This document shows positions 17,707-27,516 of a DNA stretch of 64,000 nt, in pieces. Within the stretch, counting starts at the first letter, position 1, and each line of letters opens with the position of its first letter. The translations under genes and the position numbers were made by a program. Origin of the DNA: Halalkalibacter nanhaiisediminis. Its GTDB lineage: Bacteria; Bacillota; Bacilli; Bacillales; Bacillaceae_D. The DNA lies in the NCBI RefSeq assembly GCF_007830185.1, contig NZ_VLKZ01000004.1, forward strand, positions 32,193 through 96,192, in the 5' to 3' direction. The notes below the pieces were generated by a model. The model saw only the letters and a program-made list of their open reading frames with translations. It had not been told where the DNA came from and did not search any database.

Positions 17707-20130
17707 ATGTCATTTTCACATCAACAAGTAGAGAAAAAGTGGCAGAAATATTGGGAAGAAAATAAGACGTTTCGTACAGGAGAAGATGATGCAAAGCCGA
17801 AGTTCTATGCACTGGACATGTTCCCTTATCCATCTGGAGCAGGTCTGCATGTAGGGCATCCAGAAGGCTATACAGCAACGGATATTTTATCACGTATGAA
17901 GCGTATGCAAGGCTATAATGTTCTTCACCCAATGGGATGGGATGCATTTGGTTTACCAGCAGAGCAGTATGCACTTGATACAGGAAACGACCCTGCCATT
18001 TTTACGAAGCAAAATATCGATAATTTCCGTCGTCAAATTAAAGAGCTTGGTTTCTCCTATGATTGGGATCGTGAAATTAATACGACAGATCCTGGCTATT
18101 ATAAATGGACACAGTGGATTTTTACGAAGCTATATGAAAAAGGACTAGCTTATGTTGATGAGGTAGCGGTTAACTGGTGTCCAGCACTTGGAACAGTTCT
18201 TGCGAATGAAGAAGTCATTGATGGGAAAAGTGAGCGCGGTGGACATCCAGTTGAACGCCGTCCAATGAAGCAATGGATGTTAAAAATTACGGCATATGCA
18301 GATCGCTTACTTGAAGATCTTGAGGAGCTTGACTGGCCTGAGAGCATTAAGGATATGCAGCGCAACTGGATCGGACGCTCTGAAGGGGCTGAAGTTACAT
18401 TTAAGGTTGATGGGCACGATAATGAGGAAGTGAAGGTGTTCACAACTCGTCCTGACACGCTTTTTGGTGCAACGTATATGGTGCTAGCTCCAGAGCATAA
18501 GCTTGTTAATGTGATTACAACCGCAGAACAGCAAGAAGAAGTAGATAGCTACAAGGCGAAAGTAGCAGCGAAAAGTGATTTAGAGCGGACGGAATTATCA
18601 AAAGATAAAACGGGTGTCTTCACTGGTGCATTTGCTGTGAACCCTGTGAATGGTGAGAGTATTCCGATTTGGATAGCGGATTATGTCCTCGTTAGTTATG
18701 GAACAGGGGCGATTATGGCTGTACCTGCTCATGATGAGCGTGACTATGAATTTGCAAAGAAATTCGACTTGAACATCCGTGAAGTTGTTGCTGGTGGAAA
18801 TATTGAGGAAGAAGCATACGCTGGCGACGGGGAACATGTGAATTCTGACTTTTTAAATGGGCTTGGTAAGGAAGCGGCAATCCGCAATATGATTGACTGG
18901 CTTGAGGCCAACCATTACGGTAAGAAGCAAATCACGTACCGTCTACGTGACTGGTTATTCAGCCGTCAGCGTTATTGGGGTGAGCCAATTCCTGTCATTC
19001 ATTGGGAAGACGGTACAATGACAACGGTGCCTGAAAGTGAGCTTCCGCTGGCTTTACCGATAATGAAGGAAATCAAGCCATCGGGCACAGGTGAATCACC
19101 ACTTGCCAATGCAACTGACTGGATTGAAGTAACGGACCCACAAACGGGTATGAAGGGTCGTCGTGAAACGAACACGATGCCACAATGGGCAGGAAGCTGC
19201 TGGTATTACCTTCGTTTCATCGATCCAAATAATACAGAAGCTTTAGCAGATCCAGAGAAGTTGAAAAAATGGCTTCCTGTTGATATTTATATTGGCGGAG
19301 CAGAGCATGCTGTTCTTCACTTGTTATATGCGCGCTTCTGGCATAAGGTTCTTTATGATATCGGTGTTGTCACAACGAAAGAGCCATTCCAAAAGCTCTA
19401 TAACCAAGGGATGATTCTTGGGGAAAACAACGAGAAAATGAGTAAATCAAAGGGTAATGTTGTGAATCCTGATGACGTTGTAGCAAGTCATGGTGCGGAT
19501 ACATTACGCTTGTACGAAATGTTTATGGGACCACTAGACGGTTCAATTGCTTGGTCTACAAATGGTTTAGATGGGTCACGTCGTTTCCTAGATCGTGTAT
19601 GGCGTCTTTTTGTTGACGAAGAAACAGGTGAATTAAGCAAGGCGATTCAAGATGTCCCTGCCGAAGAAAGCTTTGCACGTGTGTATCATCAATCTGTGAA
19701 AAAGATTACAGAAGATATGACAGAGTTGCGTTTCAATGTAGCCATTTCGCAAATGATGGTCTTTATTAACGAAGGCTATAAGCAAGATGTATTGCCACGT
19801 GACTTGATGGAAGGCTTCGTGAGAATGTTATCCCCAATCGTGCCACACTTAGCAGAAGAGCTATGGGAGAAGCTTGGTCATGCAGAAACAATTTCTTATG
19901 AGTCTTGGCCAACATTTGACGAAGCGATGCTAGTTGAAAATGAGATTGAAGTCGTTGTACAAATCAACGGTAAAGTAAAAGCGAAGCTAGTCATTCCAGC
20001 TGACTCTAGTCGTGAGCAAATGGAAGAAGTCGCGAAACAGGATGAGAAAGTTCAAGAAGCGATCGGTAATAAAACGATTCGCAAAGTCATTGCTGTTCCA
20101 GGCAAACTAGTAAATATCGTTGTAGGGTAA
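17707..20130 (+). CDS. leuS: leucyl-tRNA synthetase
   Basis: An 807-residue class I aminoacyl-tRNA synthetase that charges tRNA-Leu in the cytosol. The HIGH-type motif is HVGH (residues 48-51) and the KMSKS motif is at about 577-581. The editing (CP1) domain lies between, with the threonine-rich block [11 protein letters not shown] (about 245-255). The C-terminus ends in the usual VNIVVG. ATG at 17707 follows CAGGAGGATGA. Its expression is set by the leucine T-box upstream. Confidence 0.97.
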   Translation: MSFSHQQVEKKWQKYWEENKTFRTGEDDAKPKFYALDMFPYPSGAGLHVGHPEGYTATDILSRMKRMQGYNVLHPMGWDAFGLPAEQYALDTGNDPAIFTKQNIDNFRRQIKELGFSYDWDREINTTDPGYYKWTQWIFTKLYEKGLAYVDEVAVNWCPALGTVLANEEVIDGKSERGGHPVERRPMKQWMLKITAYADRLLEDLEELDWPESIKDMQRNWIGRSEGAEVTFKVDGHDNEEVKVFTTRPDTLFGATYMVLAPEHKLVNVITTAEQQEEVDSYKAKVAAKSDLERTELSKDKTGVFTGAFAVNPVNGESIPIWIADYVLVSYGTGAIMAVPAHDERDYEFAKKFDLNIREVVAGGNIEEEAYAGDGEHVNSDFLNGLGKEAAIRNMIDWLEANHYGKKQITYRLRDWLFSRQRYWGEPIPVIHWEDGTMTTVPESELPLALPIMKEIKPSGTGESPLANATDWIEVTDPQTGMKGRRETNTMPQWAGSCWYYLRFIDPNNTEALADPEKLKKWLPVDIYIGGAEHAVLHLLYARFWHKVLYDIGVVTTKEPFQKLYNQGMILGENNEKMSKSKGNVVNPDDVVASHGADTLRLYEMFMGPLDGSIAWSTNGLDGSRRFLDRVWRLFVDEETGELSKAIQDVPAEESFARVYHQSVKKITEDMTELRFNVAISQMMVFINEGYKQDVLPRDLMEGFVRMLSPIVPHLAEELWEKLGHAETISYESWPTFDEAMLVENEIEVVVQINGKVKAKLVIPADSSREQMEEVAKQDEKVQEAIGNKTIRKVIAVPGKLVNIVVG

Positions 20131-20135
20131 TGGAT

Positions 20136-20171
20136 AAGAGGTCGACTCGAACGTTGAGCCGACCTCTTTTA
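20136..20171 (+). terminator. Rho-independent terminator of leuS
   Basis: Stem AAGAGGTCG ... CGACCTCTT (with an inner CTC/GAG extension), then T-rich. Confidence 0.8.
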
Positions 20172-20201
20172 TTCGTCTTAAATGAACAGAATTGTTCATA
20201 A

Positions 20202-20378
20202 TGTGGATTGTTTTGTGGATAAATAAAGTTATTCACAAGTTAATCAGCGTAAATGAAAATGTTTTGTCGATTTTTGAAATCGTTGTGGATAGTTAGTGTT
20301 GGTCTGTTGAAACTGTGGATATTAGTTGTGAACAAGCTGTTCTGCTGCTGCTTTTCCTGCTGTATAACCTGTGGAAAA
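20202..20378. promoter_or_regulatory. cluster of DnaA-box-like 9-mers
   Basis: Within 177 bases there is one perfect DnaA box in reverse orientation (TGTGGATAA, 20214-20222). TTATTCACA (20229-20237) fits the TTATNCACA consensus. TGTGGATAG (20284-20292), TGTGGATAT (20314-20322), TGTGAACAA (20327-20335) and TGTGGAAAA (20370-20378) each miss one position, and TGTGGATTG (20202-20210) misses two. The last two matches lie inside the ytfP coding end. Such clusters elsewhere in Bacillus titrate DnaA or regulate genes. It is not an origin: there is no dnaA or dnaN nearby. Confidence 0.6.
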
Positions 20379-21590
20379 CGCACATGTAATGTTATAACCA
20401 CCTGTGTATCCATGAATATCAAGCACTTCTCCGCAGAAATACAAGCCTTTCTTCTTTTTTGATTGCATCGTTTTTGGCTCAATTTCTTTAATGGAGACAC
20501 CGCCCCCTGTTACAAATGCTTTTTCAATCGAGAGTGTCCCGTTAACATTGATCTCAAAATGCTTACAAATTTGTGCAAGAGAGCGCCAGACCTCATGAGA
20601 GACTGTTTGGGAGATAGCCTGTGTATCAATAGCCAACTTCTCATAAACAAATAATAAAAATCGTTCTGGTGCAAAACCTTTTAGATTATTTTTTAATGAT
20701 TTCTTAGGTTCTGCTTTCGCGCGTGCTAACAACTGTTGGAAGATGTCTTCTTCAGAGTACTGAGGAAATAAATCGACCTCCATCTTCAAGGTGTTTGTCT
20801 TAAACTTTTTTAGAGCCTTTACGACATATTGACTACAACGCAGTGCTGCTGGACCAGACAAGCCAAAATGAGTAAAAATCATATCGCCATCATGCGTTTT
20901 TATTTTCTTGCCTTTTGGGTTAAACACAGTTAACTCAATGTCACGCAACGATAGCCCTTGTAATGATTTATTTTTAATAAATCGTTCGTTAGACGTAATC
21001 GGCACTTCTGTCGGATATAACTCTGTAATTGTGTGTCCCGCTTTTTCGGCCCATGGATAACCGTCACCTGTACTTCCAGTGTGAGGAACTGATTTTCCAC
21101 CTGTTGCAACAATGACAGCAAATGTTTTAATGAACTCACCATTTTGCAAAATCACTTCTGATACAGCTTCTTCTGTATATTTAATCGTCTTTACTGCTGT
21201 ATTCGTCCGAATGTGAACACCGAGTTTACGTACACGGTTTAATAATGTTGAAACGACTGTCGTTGCTTTGTCATTTACAGGAAACATTCGTCCGCGATCT
21301 TCTTCCTTCAATTTAATTCCGAGCCCTTCAAAAAATTGAATAATATTCTCGTTGTTAAAAACAGAAAAGGGACTATGCATAAAACGGCCGTTTCCTGGTA
21401 TATGGGCAATGAGTTCGTCAATATCCATTCGATTCGTTACATTACATCGTCCTCCACCAGATATCGCTAGTTTTCGTCCTAGCTTGTCACCTTTATCCAC
21501 AAGAAGAACCCTCGCCCCATGTTCAGCAGAAGCGATCGAAGCCATTAAGCCGGCAGGTCCACCACCGATGATGATGACGTCGTAGTTCAT
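20322..21590 (-). CDS. ytfP: FAD-dependent oxidoreductase, HI0933/YtfP family
   Basis: A 422-residue flavoprotein. The dinucleotide-binding motif GGGPAG is at residues 9-14, followed by [13 protein letters not shown] (about 43-55), a hallmark of the HI0933-like family, and a second glycine motif [12 protein letters not shown]. The C-terminal [16 protein letters not shown] block contacts FAD. The substrate is unknown; distant relatives are annotated as aminoacetone oxidases. ATG at 21590 follows GAGGTGA. It diverges from murJ. The last codons overlap a DnaA-box-like patch. Confidence 0.87.
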   Translation of the reverse strand: MNYDVIIIGGGPAGLMASIASAEHGARVLLVDKGDKLGRKLAISGGGRCNVTNRMDIDELIAHIPGNGRFMHSPFSVFNNENIIQFFEGLGIKLKEEDRGRMFPVNDKATTVVSTLLNRVRKLGVHIRTNTAVKTIKYTEEAVSEVILQNGEFIKTFAVIVATGGKSVPHTGSTGDGYPWAEKAGHTITELYPTEVPITSNERFIKNKSLQGLSLRDIELTVFNPKGKKIKTHDGDMIFTHFGLSGPAALRCSQYVVKALKKFKTNTLKMEVDLFPQYSEEDIFQQLLARAKAEPKKSLKNNLKGFAPERFLLFVYEKLAIDTQAISQTVSHEVWRSLAQICKHFEINVNGTLSIEKAFVTGGGVSIKEIEPKTMQSKKKKGLYFCGEVLDIHGYTGGYNITCAFSTGYTAGKAAAEQLVHN

Positions 21591-21799
21591 AATGTATTCA
21601 CCTCATTAAAGGATGTTTAAAAATGTTTGACGATTTAAACATCACGAATTAGTACTTGCGCATCTTTCTCTATCAGATACAGTAGCATGTTTCTTTAGAA
21701 AAAGGAATGATGTGATAGGCAAGCAATCATCGGATGACTGTGGTAAAATGCAAAAGTAGTTTAACAAACACATGAGTATGATGAAAGAAGGAATCGTGG

Positions 21800-23440
21800 A
21801 TGGCAGATTCAAAATTAATGCGCGGTACCATGGTGCTTAGCGCAGCTACACTTGCTTCAAAAATACTTGGACTTATTTATTTGTTCCCATTTACAGCGAT
21901 TGTTGGTCAAACAGGGATTGCCCTTTATAATTATGGATATTTACCTTATACAGTGTTGCTAAGCTTAGCTACACTAGGTGTTCCACTTGCTGTTTCAAAA
22001 TTTGTGTCGAAATATAATGCATTAGGAGATTTTCATACTGGTTATCGACTTTTTAAATCGGGTCTAGTGATTATGTCGATTTCAGGATTTATTGCATTTC
22101 TCATCCTTTTTATGTTAGCACCTGCAATTGTTCCATTGGTTATTACTAATCCTTCTAGCTTAGAAGGAAACTCTTTTAACGACATCGTGTTTACGATTCG
22201 AATGGTTAGTGTCGCGCTCATTATTGTACCGATTATGTCTATAATCCGTGGATATTTCCAAGGCTTTCAATCAATGGGACCAACAGCTGTTTCCCAGGTG
22301 GTTGAACAAATAGTTCGGGTAGTGTTTATTTTAGCGATTACGTTTGCAATTGTTCAAATCATGAATGGAAGCACAGGGCTTGCAGTAGGCTTTGCTGTAT
22401 TTGGAGCTTTTATTGGAGCATTAGGCGGGCTTGTTGTTTTACTAGTCTATTGGTTTAAACGAAAAAAATATATTTTAAAACAAGTAGAAGAAAGCAGGAC
22501 GAATCATCAGCTCTCGCTTCCGGCGATGTATAAGGAATTAATTGCTTATGCCTTACCATTGTCATTTGTTGGTTTGGCGATTCCGTTGTTTCAGCTGATT
22601 GACATGGTAACCTTTAATCGAACATTACAGGGGATTGGCTATACGCAAAGTGAAGCTGAAACATTTTTTGCTGTATTTTCAGGGACAGCTCATAAAGTCA
22701 TATTAATCCCGATGGCACTTGCAACAGCGTTATCGATTACATTGGTTCCAACCATTACGAAGTCGTTTACAAACAATGACAGGGATTTATTGCAACGTCA
22801 GATTACTCAGACGTATCAAATTATCCTATTCTTAACGATTCCTGCTGCAGTTGGATTGTCTGTTCTTTCGTATCCTGTATTTGCGACGTTATATGGAGTC
22901 GATGATGTAGCGATCGGTGGATATATTTTGCGTTACTATGCACCAATTACGTTTTTCTTTTCTTTATTTGCCGTTACAGCGGCCATTTTACAAGGGATGA
23001 ACAAGCAAAAATTCGCGATTATTGCGCTACTTGCAGGTCTTATTATTAAATTAGTTACAAATACATGGATGCTTACGTTATTTGGACCATTGGGAGGGGT
23101 AGCGGCGACATTCTTAGGTTACATCGTTTCGATTGTGATTACGGTTTGGGCGATCGGTAAGTATGCAGAATTTCGTTATGATTTAATTATCAAACGTGGT
23201 TTGCTCATTCTATTGTTTGCTTTTATCATGGCAATTGGAACAATTGTTATCAATCTCGGGATGCAAACTCTTTTGCCATTAACATCGTGGCTTCATGCTC
23301 TTCTTGTTTTACTAATCAGCATTTGTGTAGGAGCCGTCATCTACTTATATCTAGGCTACAGGTCAAACTTAGCTGGTCAAATACTTGGAAACCGGTTTAA
23401 ATTTTTAAATAAACAAAATAAGCATCAACATGAATCATAG
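21800..23440 (+). CDS. murJ: lipid II flippase MurJ (YtgP), MATE/MOP fold
   Basis: A 546-residue protein with about 14 hydrophobic segments of the polysaccharide-transporter/MVF superfamily. In B. subtilis the equivalent YtgP moves lipid II to the outer face of the membrane for cell-wall synthesis. The N-terminal block MRGTMVLSAATLASKILGLIY and the ATLGVPLAVSKFVSKYN block are typical. Length matches the family (about 544). ATG at 21800 with AAGGAATCGTGG before it. Two SEDS genes follow on the same strand after 190 bases. Confidence 0.88.
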   Translation: MADSKLMRGTMVLSAATLASKILGLIYLFPFTAIVGQTGIALYNYGYLPYTVLLSLATLGVPLAVSKFVSKYNALGDFHTGYRLFKSGLVIMSISGFIAFLILFMLAPAIVPLVITNPSSLEGNSFNDIVFTIRMVSVALIIVPIMSIIRGYFQGFQSMGPTAVSQVVEQIVRVVFILAITFAIVQIMNGSTGLAVGFAVFGAFIGALGGLVVLLVYWFKRKKYILKQVEESRTNHQLSLPAMYKELIAYALPLSFVGLAIPLFQLIDMVTFNRTLQGIGYTQSEAETFFAVFSGTAHKVILIPMALATALSITLVPTITKSFTNNDRDLLQRQITQTYQIILFLTIPAAVGLSVLSYPVFATLYGVDDVAIGGYILRYYAPITFFFSLFAVTAAILQGMNKQKFAIIALLAGLIIKLVTNTWMLTLFGPLGGVAATFLGYIVSIVITVWAIGKYAEFRYDLIIKRGLLILLFAFIMAIGTIVINLGMQTLLPLTSWLHALLVLLISICVGAVIYLYLGYRSNLAGQILGNRFKFLNKQNKHQHES

Positions 23441-23634
23441 ATCGGAAAGATACATTCTCTTACGTTTATAAAAAGAACTATATTAGGAAACTTTAAAGGG
23501 AAGGAAATGTTTCTAAGATTCGACAAGTGTTGGCAGTGAAATCCTCTTTTGCTCTCATATGTCGTTTGATATAATAAAGCAAGCTACCAACAGCAAAAAA
23601 GGTAAAAAAATGGCTGGGCAGGTTGGAGGACGCG

Positions 23635-24789
23635 ATGAATTATTCATTTCGAAAAGATAACGATTGGTTGCTAATCATCATAACGTTCCTCTTGGCTGGG
23701 TTCGGTTTGTTGATGGTATTTAGTTCTAGTTATGTTTGGGCAATTGATCGTGCTCAAGGTGACCCTTACTTTTTTATACAGAGACAGATTATGTGGTTTG
23801 GACTAGCTGTCTTTGCTTTTCTATTTGTCATGCATTTCCCATACAGGCATTATCAAAAGCTTTCGCCTATTATCATTGTGCTGGCTCTTCTTTCGTTAGT
23901 GATGGTGAAAATACCAGGGCTTGGAGAAGAGATTAACGGGGCGACACGATGGATACGTATTGGACCACTTAATATCCAACCATCGGAGTTTGTCAAAATA
24001 GGGATGATTATTTATCTGGCTCAAGTCTATTCTCAAAAGCAAGCTTATATTGATCAATTTGTACGGGGCGTTATGCCTCCACTTGTGATAGTAGGTTTTG
24101 TATTTGGTTTGATTATGTTACAGCCAGATCTTGGTACAGCCACTTCGATTTTAATGGTAACGTTCCTTATGGTCTTTTTCTCAGGTGCAAAATGGAGACA
24201 TTTAATCGGATTAGGGGCTGTAGGAGCTACGCTTTTCATTGTTTTTGCATTGTCTGCTCCTTATCGAGTCGAGCGATTAACGTCCTACCGCGATCCATTT
24301 GCTGATCCATGGGATAGTGGATTGCAGTTAATACAATCTTATATCGCAATAGCGCATGGTGGGTTAAGTGGAACTGGTCTTGGGCAAAGTGTCCAGAAAT
24401 TACTTTACTTACCTGAGCCTCATACAGATTTTATTTTAGCGATCATCGCAGAAGAGCTTGGTATTTTCGGCGTTTTATTTGTGTTAGTAGCGCACTCTAT
24501 TATTTTGTTTAGGGGCGTTATAATTGGATCTCGTTGTAAAAATCCGTTTGGCAGTTTGTTAGCTTTTGGAATTGTGTTTCAAATTGCAATTCAAGTGATC
24601 TTTAATGTTGGAGCGGTTACGGGTATGTTACCGATTACGGGAATTCCCCTTCCGTTAGTAAGTAATGGTGGATCATCGCTTTTAATTACGCTCAGTTCGA
24701 TTGCGATTTTAGCAAATATATCTCGATATAATATTCGTCAACAACGATTAAAGGAACAAAAGGAAGGGACGCAGCTTTCGGCTTCATAG
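23635..24789 (+). CDS. SEDS peptidoglycan polymerase, FtsW/SpoVE-like
   Basis: A 384-residue polytopic protein with about ten hydrophobic segments, a glycosyltransferase that polymerises lipid II together with a class B penicillin-binding protein. Family blocks are GATRWIRIGPLNIQPSEFVKI (about residues 103-123), LQPDLGTA and LPEPHTDFILA; the aspartate of HTDF is the likely catalytic residue. The C-terminal motif reads VSNGGSS where most members have VSYGGSS. A TTG at 23623 lies within the GGAGG site, so ATG 23635 is chosen. FtsW, SpoVE or a specialised role cannot be decided. Confidence 0.83.
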   Translation: MNYSFRKDNDWLLIIITFLLAGFGLLMVFSSSYVWAIDRAQGDPYFFIQRQIMWFGLAVFAFLFVMHFPYRHYQKLSPIIIVLALLSLVMVKIPGLGEEINGATRWIRIGPLNIQPSEFVKIGMIIYLAQVYSQKQAYIDQFVRGVMPPLVIVGFVFGLIMLQPDLGTATSILMVTFLMVFFSGAKWRHLIGLGAVGATLFIVFALSAPYRVERLTSYRDPFADPWDSGLQLIQSYIAIAHGGLSGTGLGQSVQKLLYLPEPHTDFILAIIAEELGIFGVLFVLVAHSIILFRGVIIGSRCKNPFGSLLAFGIVFQIAIQVIFNVGAVTGMLPITGIPLPLVSNGGSSLLITLSSIAILANISRYNIRQQRLKEQKEGTQLSAS

Positions 24790-24826
24790 AAGCTTGAGAG
24801 CTGTTTTCTAATAGAAGGTGGAGGCA

Positions 24827-26005
24827 ATGGAAGAACGTAAATCAGGCTTTCAGCAGATTGATTACACACTATTATTTCTGCTGTTTGTACTCATGTGTTT
24901 TAGCTTACTAGCAATTTACAGCGGGTCTGGCCAGTATTATAGTGGTGATCCTTCATACTTTGTTAAGCGTCAAGCCATATGGTATGTGATTGGATTTGTT
25001 GTGCTGTTTGGAATGTTGATCATAGATTATGACATCTTTAAAAATTTTTCATATTTGCTTTATGGAATAGGAATGACTTTGTTGCTTCTTGTTTCGTTTT
25101 CACCATTAGGTATTTTTCGAAATGGGGCAACGTCGTGGTTAAATCTAGGTGTTACAGAGATTCAGCCGTCAGAGTTTATGAAAATATTCTTGATTCTAGC
25201 TATGTCGAATCTTCTTTATCATATTACGGTCGATCGACGAGGAAAAAATGATATAAAATCAGATTTAATCATTGTCGCGAAAGTTTTTGCGATTTTTTTT
25301 CCTCCATTTATCTTGATATTACAAGAACCTGATCTTGGAACTGCATTGGTCATCATGAGTATTTTGGCAACGATGCTACTTATGTCAGGAATTTCATGGA
25401 GGATTTTGTTAGCTCTTGGTGCATGTGTGATATTCGGAGTAGTCATACTGGTTTGGTTATATTTTAATTACTTTGATATCTTTTCAATCTTTATTAAAAG
25501 TCATCAGCTTGATCGCTTTTATGGATGGCTTAGTCCCTATGAGTACTCAGCTGGATATGGCTATCAACTAGTTGAGGCATTAAAAGGGATTGGATCTGGT
25601 CAACTTTATGGTAGTGGGTACTTACAAGGTGTGCAAACTCAAAGTAATAGTGTCCCAGAACTTCATACAGACTTCATTTTTGCGGTCATTGGGGAAGAGT
25701 TTGGATTTATTGGGGCAACCATTCTTATTCTCACCTATTTTCTTATTTTTTATCGAATGATTATTATTGCTTTAACGTGTAATAACTTGTATGGAACGTA
25801 TGTCGTTTCTGGAGTCATTGGATTCCTTGTCTTTCAAATATTCGAAAATATTGCCATGACAGTCGGTCTAATGCCTATTACAGGTCTGGCACTACCTTTT
25901 GTCAGTTATGGTGGAAGTTCATTATTAACAAATATGATTGCTGTTGGAATAGTCCTTAATGTAGGAATGAGAACGAAAAATTATATGTTCAAAACCGAAG
26001 ATTAA
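24827..26005 (+). CDS. SEDS peptidoglycan polymerase, RodA-like
   Basis: A 392-residue paralogue of the preceding gene with about ten hydrophobic segments. It has GATSWLNLGVTEIQPSEFMKI (about residues 102-122), LQEPDLGTALV, VPELHTDFIFAVIGEE and VSYGGSS near the C-terminus, the canonical form. Overall it looks closer to RodA, which works in elongation with PBP2-type enzymes and MreB. ATG 24827 follows AAGGTGGAGG; a GTG at 24818 falls inside that site. It starts only 37 bases after the first SEDS gene, so the two are probably co-transcribed. It is followed by a long hairpin. Confidence 0.83.
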   Translation: MEERKSGFQQIDYTLLFLLFVLMCFSLLAIYSGSGQYYSGDPSYFVKRQAIWYVIGFVVLFGMLIIDYDIFKNFSYLLYGIGMTLLLLVSFSPLGIFRNGATSWLNLGVTEIQPSEFMKIFLILAMSNLLYHITVDRRGKNDIKSDLIIVAKVFAIFFPPFILILQEPDLGTALVIMSILATMLLMSGISWRILLALGACVIFGVVILVWLYFNYFDIFSIFIKSHQLDRFYGWLSPYEYSAGYGYQLVEALKGIGSGQLYGSGYLQGVQTQSNSVPELHTDFIFAVIGEEFGFIGATILILTYFLIFYRMIIIALTCNNLYGTYVVSGVIGFLVFQIFENIAMTVGLMPITGLALPFVSYGGSSLLTNMIAVGIVLNVGMRTKNYMFKTED

Positions 26006-26077
26006 AATGAATGGATTAGTTCTTTAGTGTAATGGTTTGAAAATTTATTGTGTTGTGATGAAGAAATAATGTAAGAG

Positions 26078-26163
26078 AAGAGTGACTTTTAAGGACATGC
26101 CCTGTCCCACACTAGAGTTAGGATGTTGGGTAGGGGCTTAGATGATGAGTCACTCTTTTTTTC
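26078..26163 (+). terminator. long two-tier hairpin after the SEDS pair, terminator-like
   Basis: Outer stem AAGAGTGACT (26078-26087) with AGTCACTCTT (26148-26157), then a T-run. An inner stem GCCCTGTCCCA (26099-26109) pairs with TGGGTAGGGGC (26127-26137) apart from two mismatches. An 80-base structured RNA is longer than a simple terminator needs. Confidence 0.6.
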
Positions 26164-26226
26164 TTATCTAGAGATTTGAAAAAGTAATGAAGGACTGAGT
26201 GAAAGTGAAAATGGAAGGTGAAGTAA

Positions 26227-26937
26227 ATGAGAATAGATAAGTTACTTGCAAATATGGGTTATGGTACGAGGAAAGATGTAAAGAAACTTTTAAAAGGAGG
26301 GATTGTCCGAGTAAATGATGAGCTTGTGAAGGACGGCAAAGTTCACGTGAATCCTAAAGAAGATTCGGTGACTGTACAAGGAGAACTTGTTGAATATAAA
26401 CCATTTATCTATTTGATCATGAATAAGCCGCAGGGTGTTATTTCAGCAACAGAAGACATGGAACATAAAACAGTCATAGATTTGCTTAGAGAAGAACATT
26501 TCCTCTATGAGCCATTTCCTGTCGGTAGGCTCGATAAGGATACAGAGGGTTTACTTTTGCTCACAAATGATGGTCAATTTTCTCATGCATTAATGTCGCC
26601 CAAACGGCATGTACCAAAAACGTATGTAGCAGAAATACTAGGAGAAGTGAATGAACGTGATATTGAATTATTTAAGCAAGGAGTGACACTTGAGGATGGC
26701 TACACGACTAAGCCTGCTGAATTAATTATTAATAAGCAAGCGCAGGTATCTGAGATTACACTAACGATTACAGAGGGAAAGTATCATCAAGTGAAACGGA
26801 TGTTTGCAGCTGTCGGTAAAAAAGTGACCTTTTTAAAAAGAATAAAAGTGGGTGAGTTAGTCCTTGATCCCACGCTTGAACGAGGGGCGTACCGAGAGTT
26901 AACAGAAGAGGAATATGATTTATTAACACGTAAATAG
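26227..26937 (+). CDS. ytzG: 16S rRNA pseudouridine synthase, RsuA type (YtzG)
   Basis: A 236-residue enzyme converting a uridine of 16S rRNA (U516 in Escherichia coli) to pseudouridine. An N-terminal S4 RNA-binding domain (about residues 1-60) precedes the catalytic domain. The catalytic aspartate is in the GRLDKDTEGLLLLTNDG block (about residues 101-117). PKTYVAE and GKYHQVKRMF are further RsuA/RluB motifs. ATG at 26227 follows GGAAGGTGAAG. It sits between the SEDS genes and ytzE as a single-gene unit. Confidence 0.9.
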   Translation: MRIDKLLANMGYGTRKDVKKLLKGGIVRVNDELVKDGKVHVNPKEDSVTVQGELVEYKPFIYLIMNKPQGVISATEDMEHKTVIDLLREEHFLYEPFPVGRLDKDTEGLLLLTNDGQFSHALMSPKRHVPKTYVAEILGEVNERDIELFKQGVTLEDGYTTKPAELIINKQAQVSEITLTITEGKYHQVKRMFAAVGKKVTFLKRIKVGELVLDPTLERGAYRELTEEEYDLLTRK

Positions 26938-26941
26938 TAAA

Positions 26942-26983
26942 ACAAGAAGCTAACCTCGGGTAAGAGACTAGCTTCTTGTTTTA
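26942..26983. terminator. bidirectional terminator
   Basis: Perfect 11-base-pair arms ACAAGAAGCTA (26942-26952) and TAGCTTCTTGT (26969-26979) with T-runs. It lies between convergent ytzG and ytzE. Confidence 0.8.
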
Positions 26984-26989
26984 TTCATA

Positions 26990-27208
26990 TTATGAAACGT
27001 GTGTTTTCTTTTTCGTAACGCTCCACTTGCCACGTGCAGGGCTTTCAACAAGATTATTGTACTCTAAAACATTTAAATCTCGTTGAATGGTCCGTTGGGT
27101 TATACCGAATTCTTCAACCAGTTCATTCGTTGTGACGGTTTCCCTTTGTTTAATATAGAGATAGATGGACTTAATGCGAGTCAGCATACGATCAGTTGAA
27201 GTTTTCAA
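26990..27208 (-). CDS. ytzE: small DeoR-type helix-turn-helix protein (YtzE)
   Basis: A 72-residue protein that is essentially one DeoR-family winged helix. The recognition helix region is TTNELVEEFGITQRTIQRDLNVLE (about residues 26-49, split by the turn at FGI). There is no effector-binding domain, so it resembles B. subtilis YtzE, whose targets are not known to me. Start is TTG at 27208 with AAGGAGTGG upstream. The basic C-terminus (KKKTH) would suit DNA binding. Confidence 0.8.
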   Translation of the reverse strand: MKTSTDRMLTRIKSIYLYIKQRETVTTNELVEEFGITQRTIQRDLNVLEYNNLVESPARGKWSVTKKKTHVS

Positions 27209-27516
27209 AAAACCACTCCTTCTTCATAATCATGACTAGGTCCTTATGCACATTCTACATATTGAAGTGCAAGCTCTTGCAGACACTATAGAAGATAAAG
27301 GCATGTCAGAGGGATGCTATGACCAGTACCCGATCTTTTATGCAAGTTGCAATAATCGATTTAGAAAGGTAAGGTTGTAGTGTTTCTTCTAGTAGTACGA
27401 TACAGTGGCAAATGCTTTATTCCCCCGACGCTTACATTTTACAATAATTCACTTAATTAAGCAAAGCTCGTAAACTTTTATTAAACGTAATATACGAATG
27501 GAGATGAACGATAAAA
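27209..27516. other. intergenic stretch without a supported gene
   Basis: A 308-base gap between the divergent ytzE and pepV genes. A 44-codon frame at 27246-27380 has no ribosome site and no recognisable product, so I do not call it. A TACAAT at about 27440 might be a -10 for pepV. No riboswitch-like structure is apparent. Confidence 0.35.

Noticed and set aside
20183..20198. TGAACA-GAAT-TGTTCA palindrome after leuS
   Set aside because: A short 6-bp palindrome in AT-rich DNA; without a second copy it is not strong enough to call an operator.
27246..27380. 44-codon frame between ytzE and pepV
   Set aside because: No ribosome site, no recognisable product and no terminator; probably chance.
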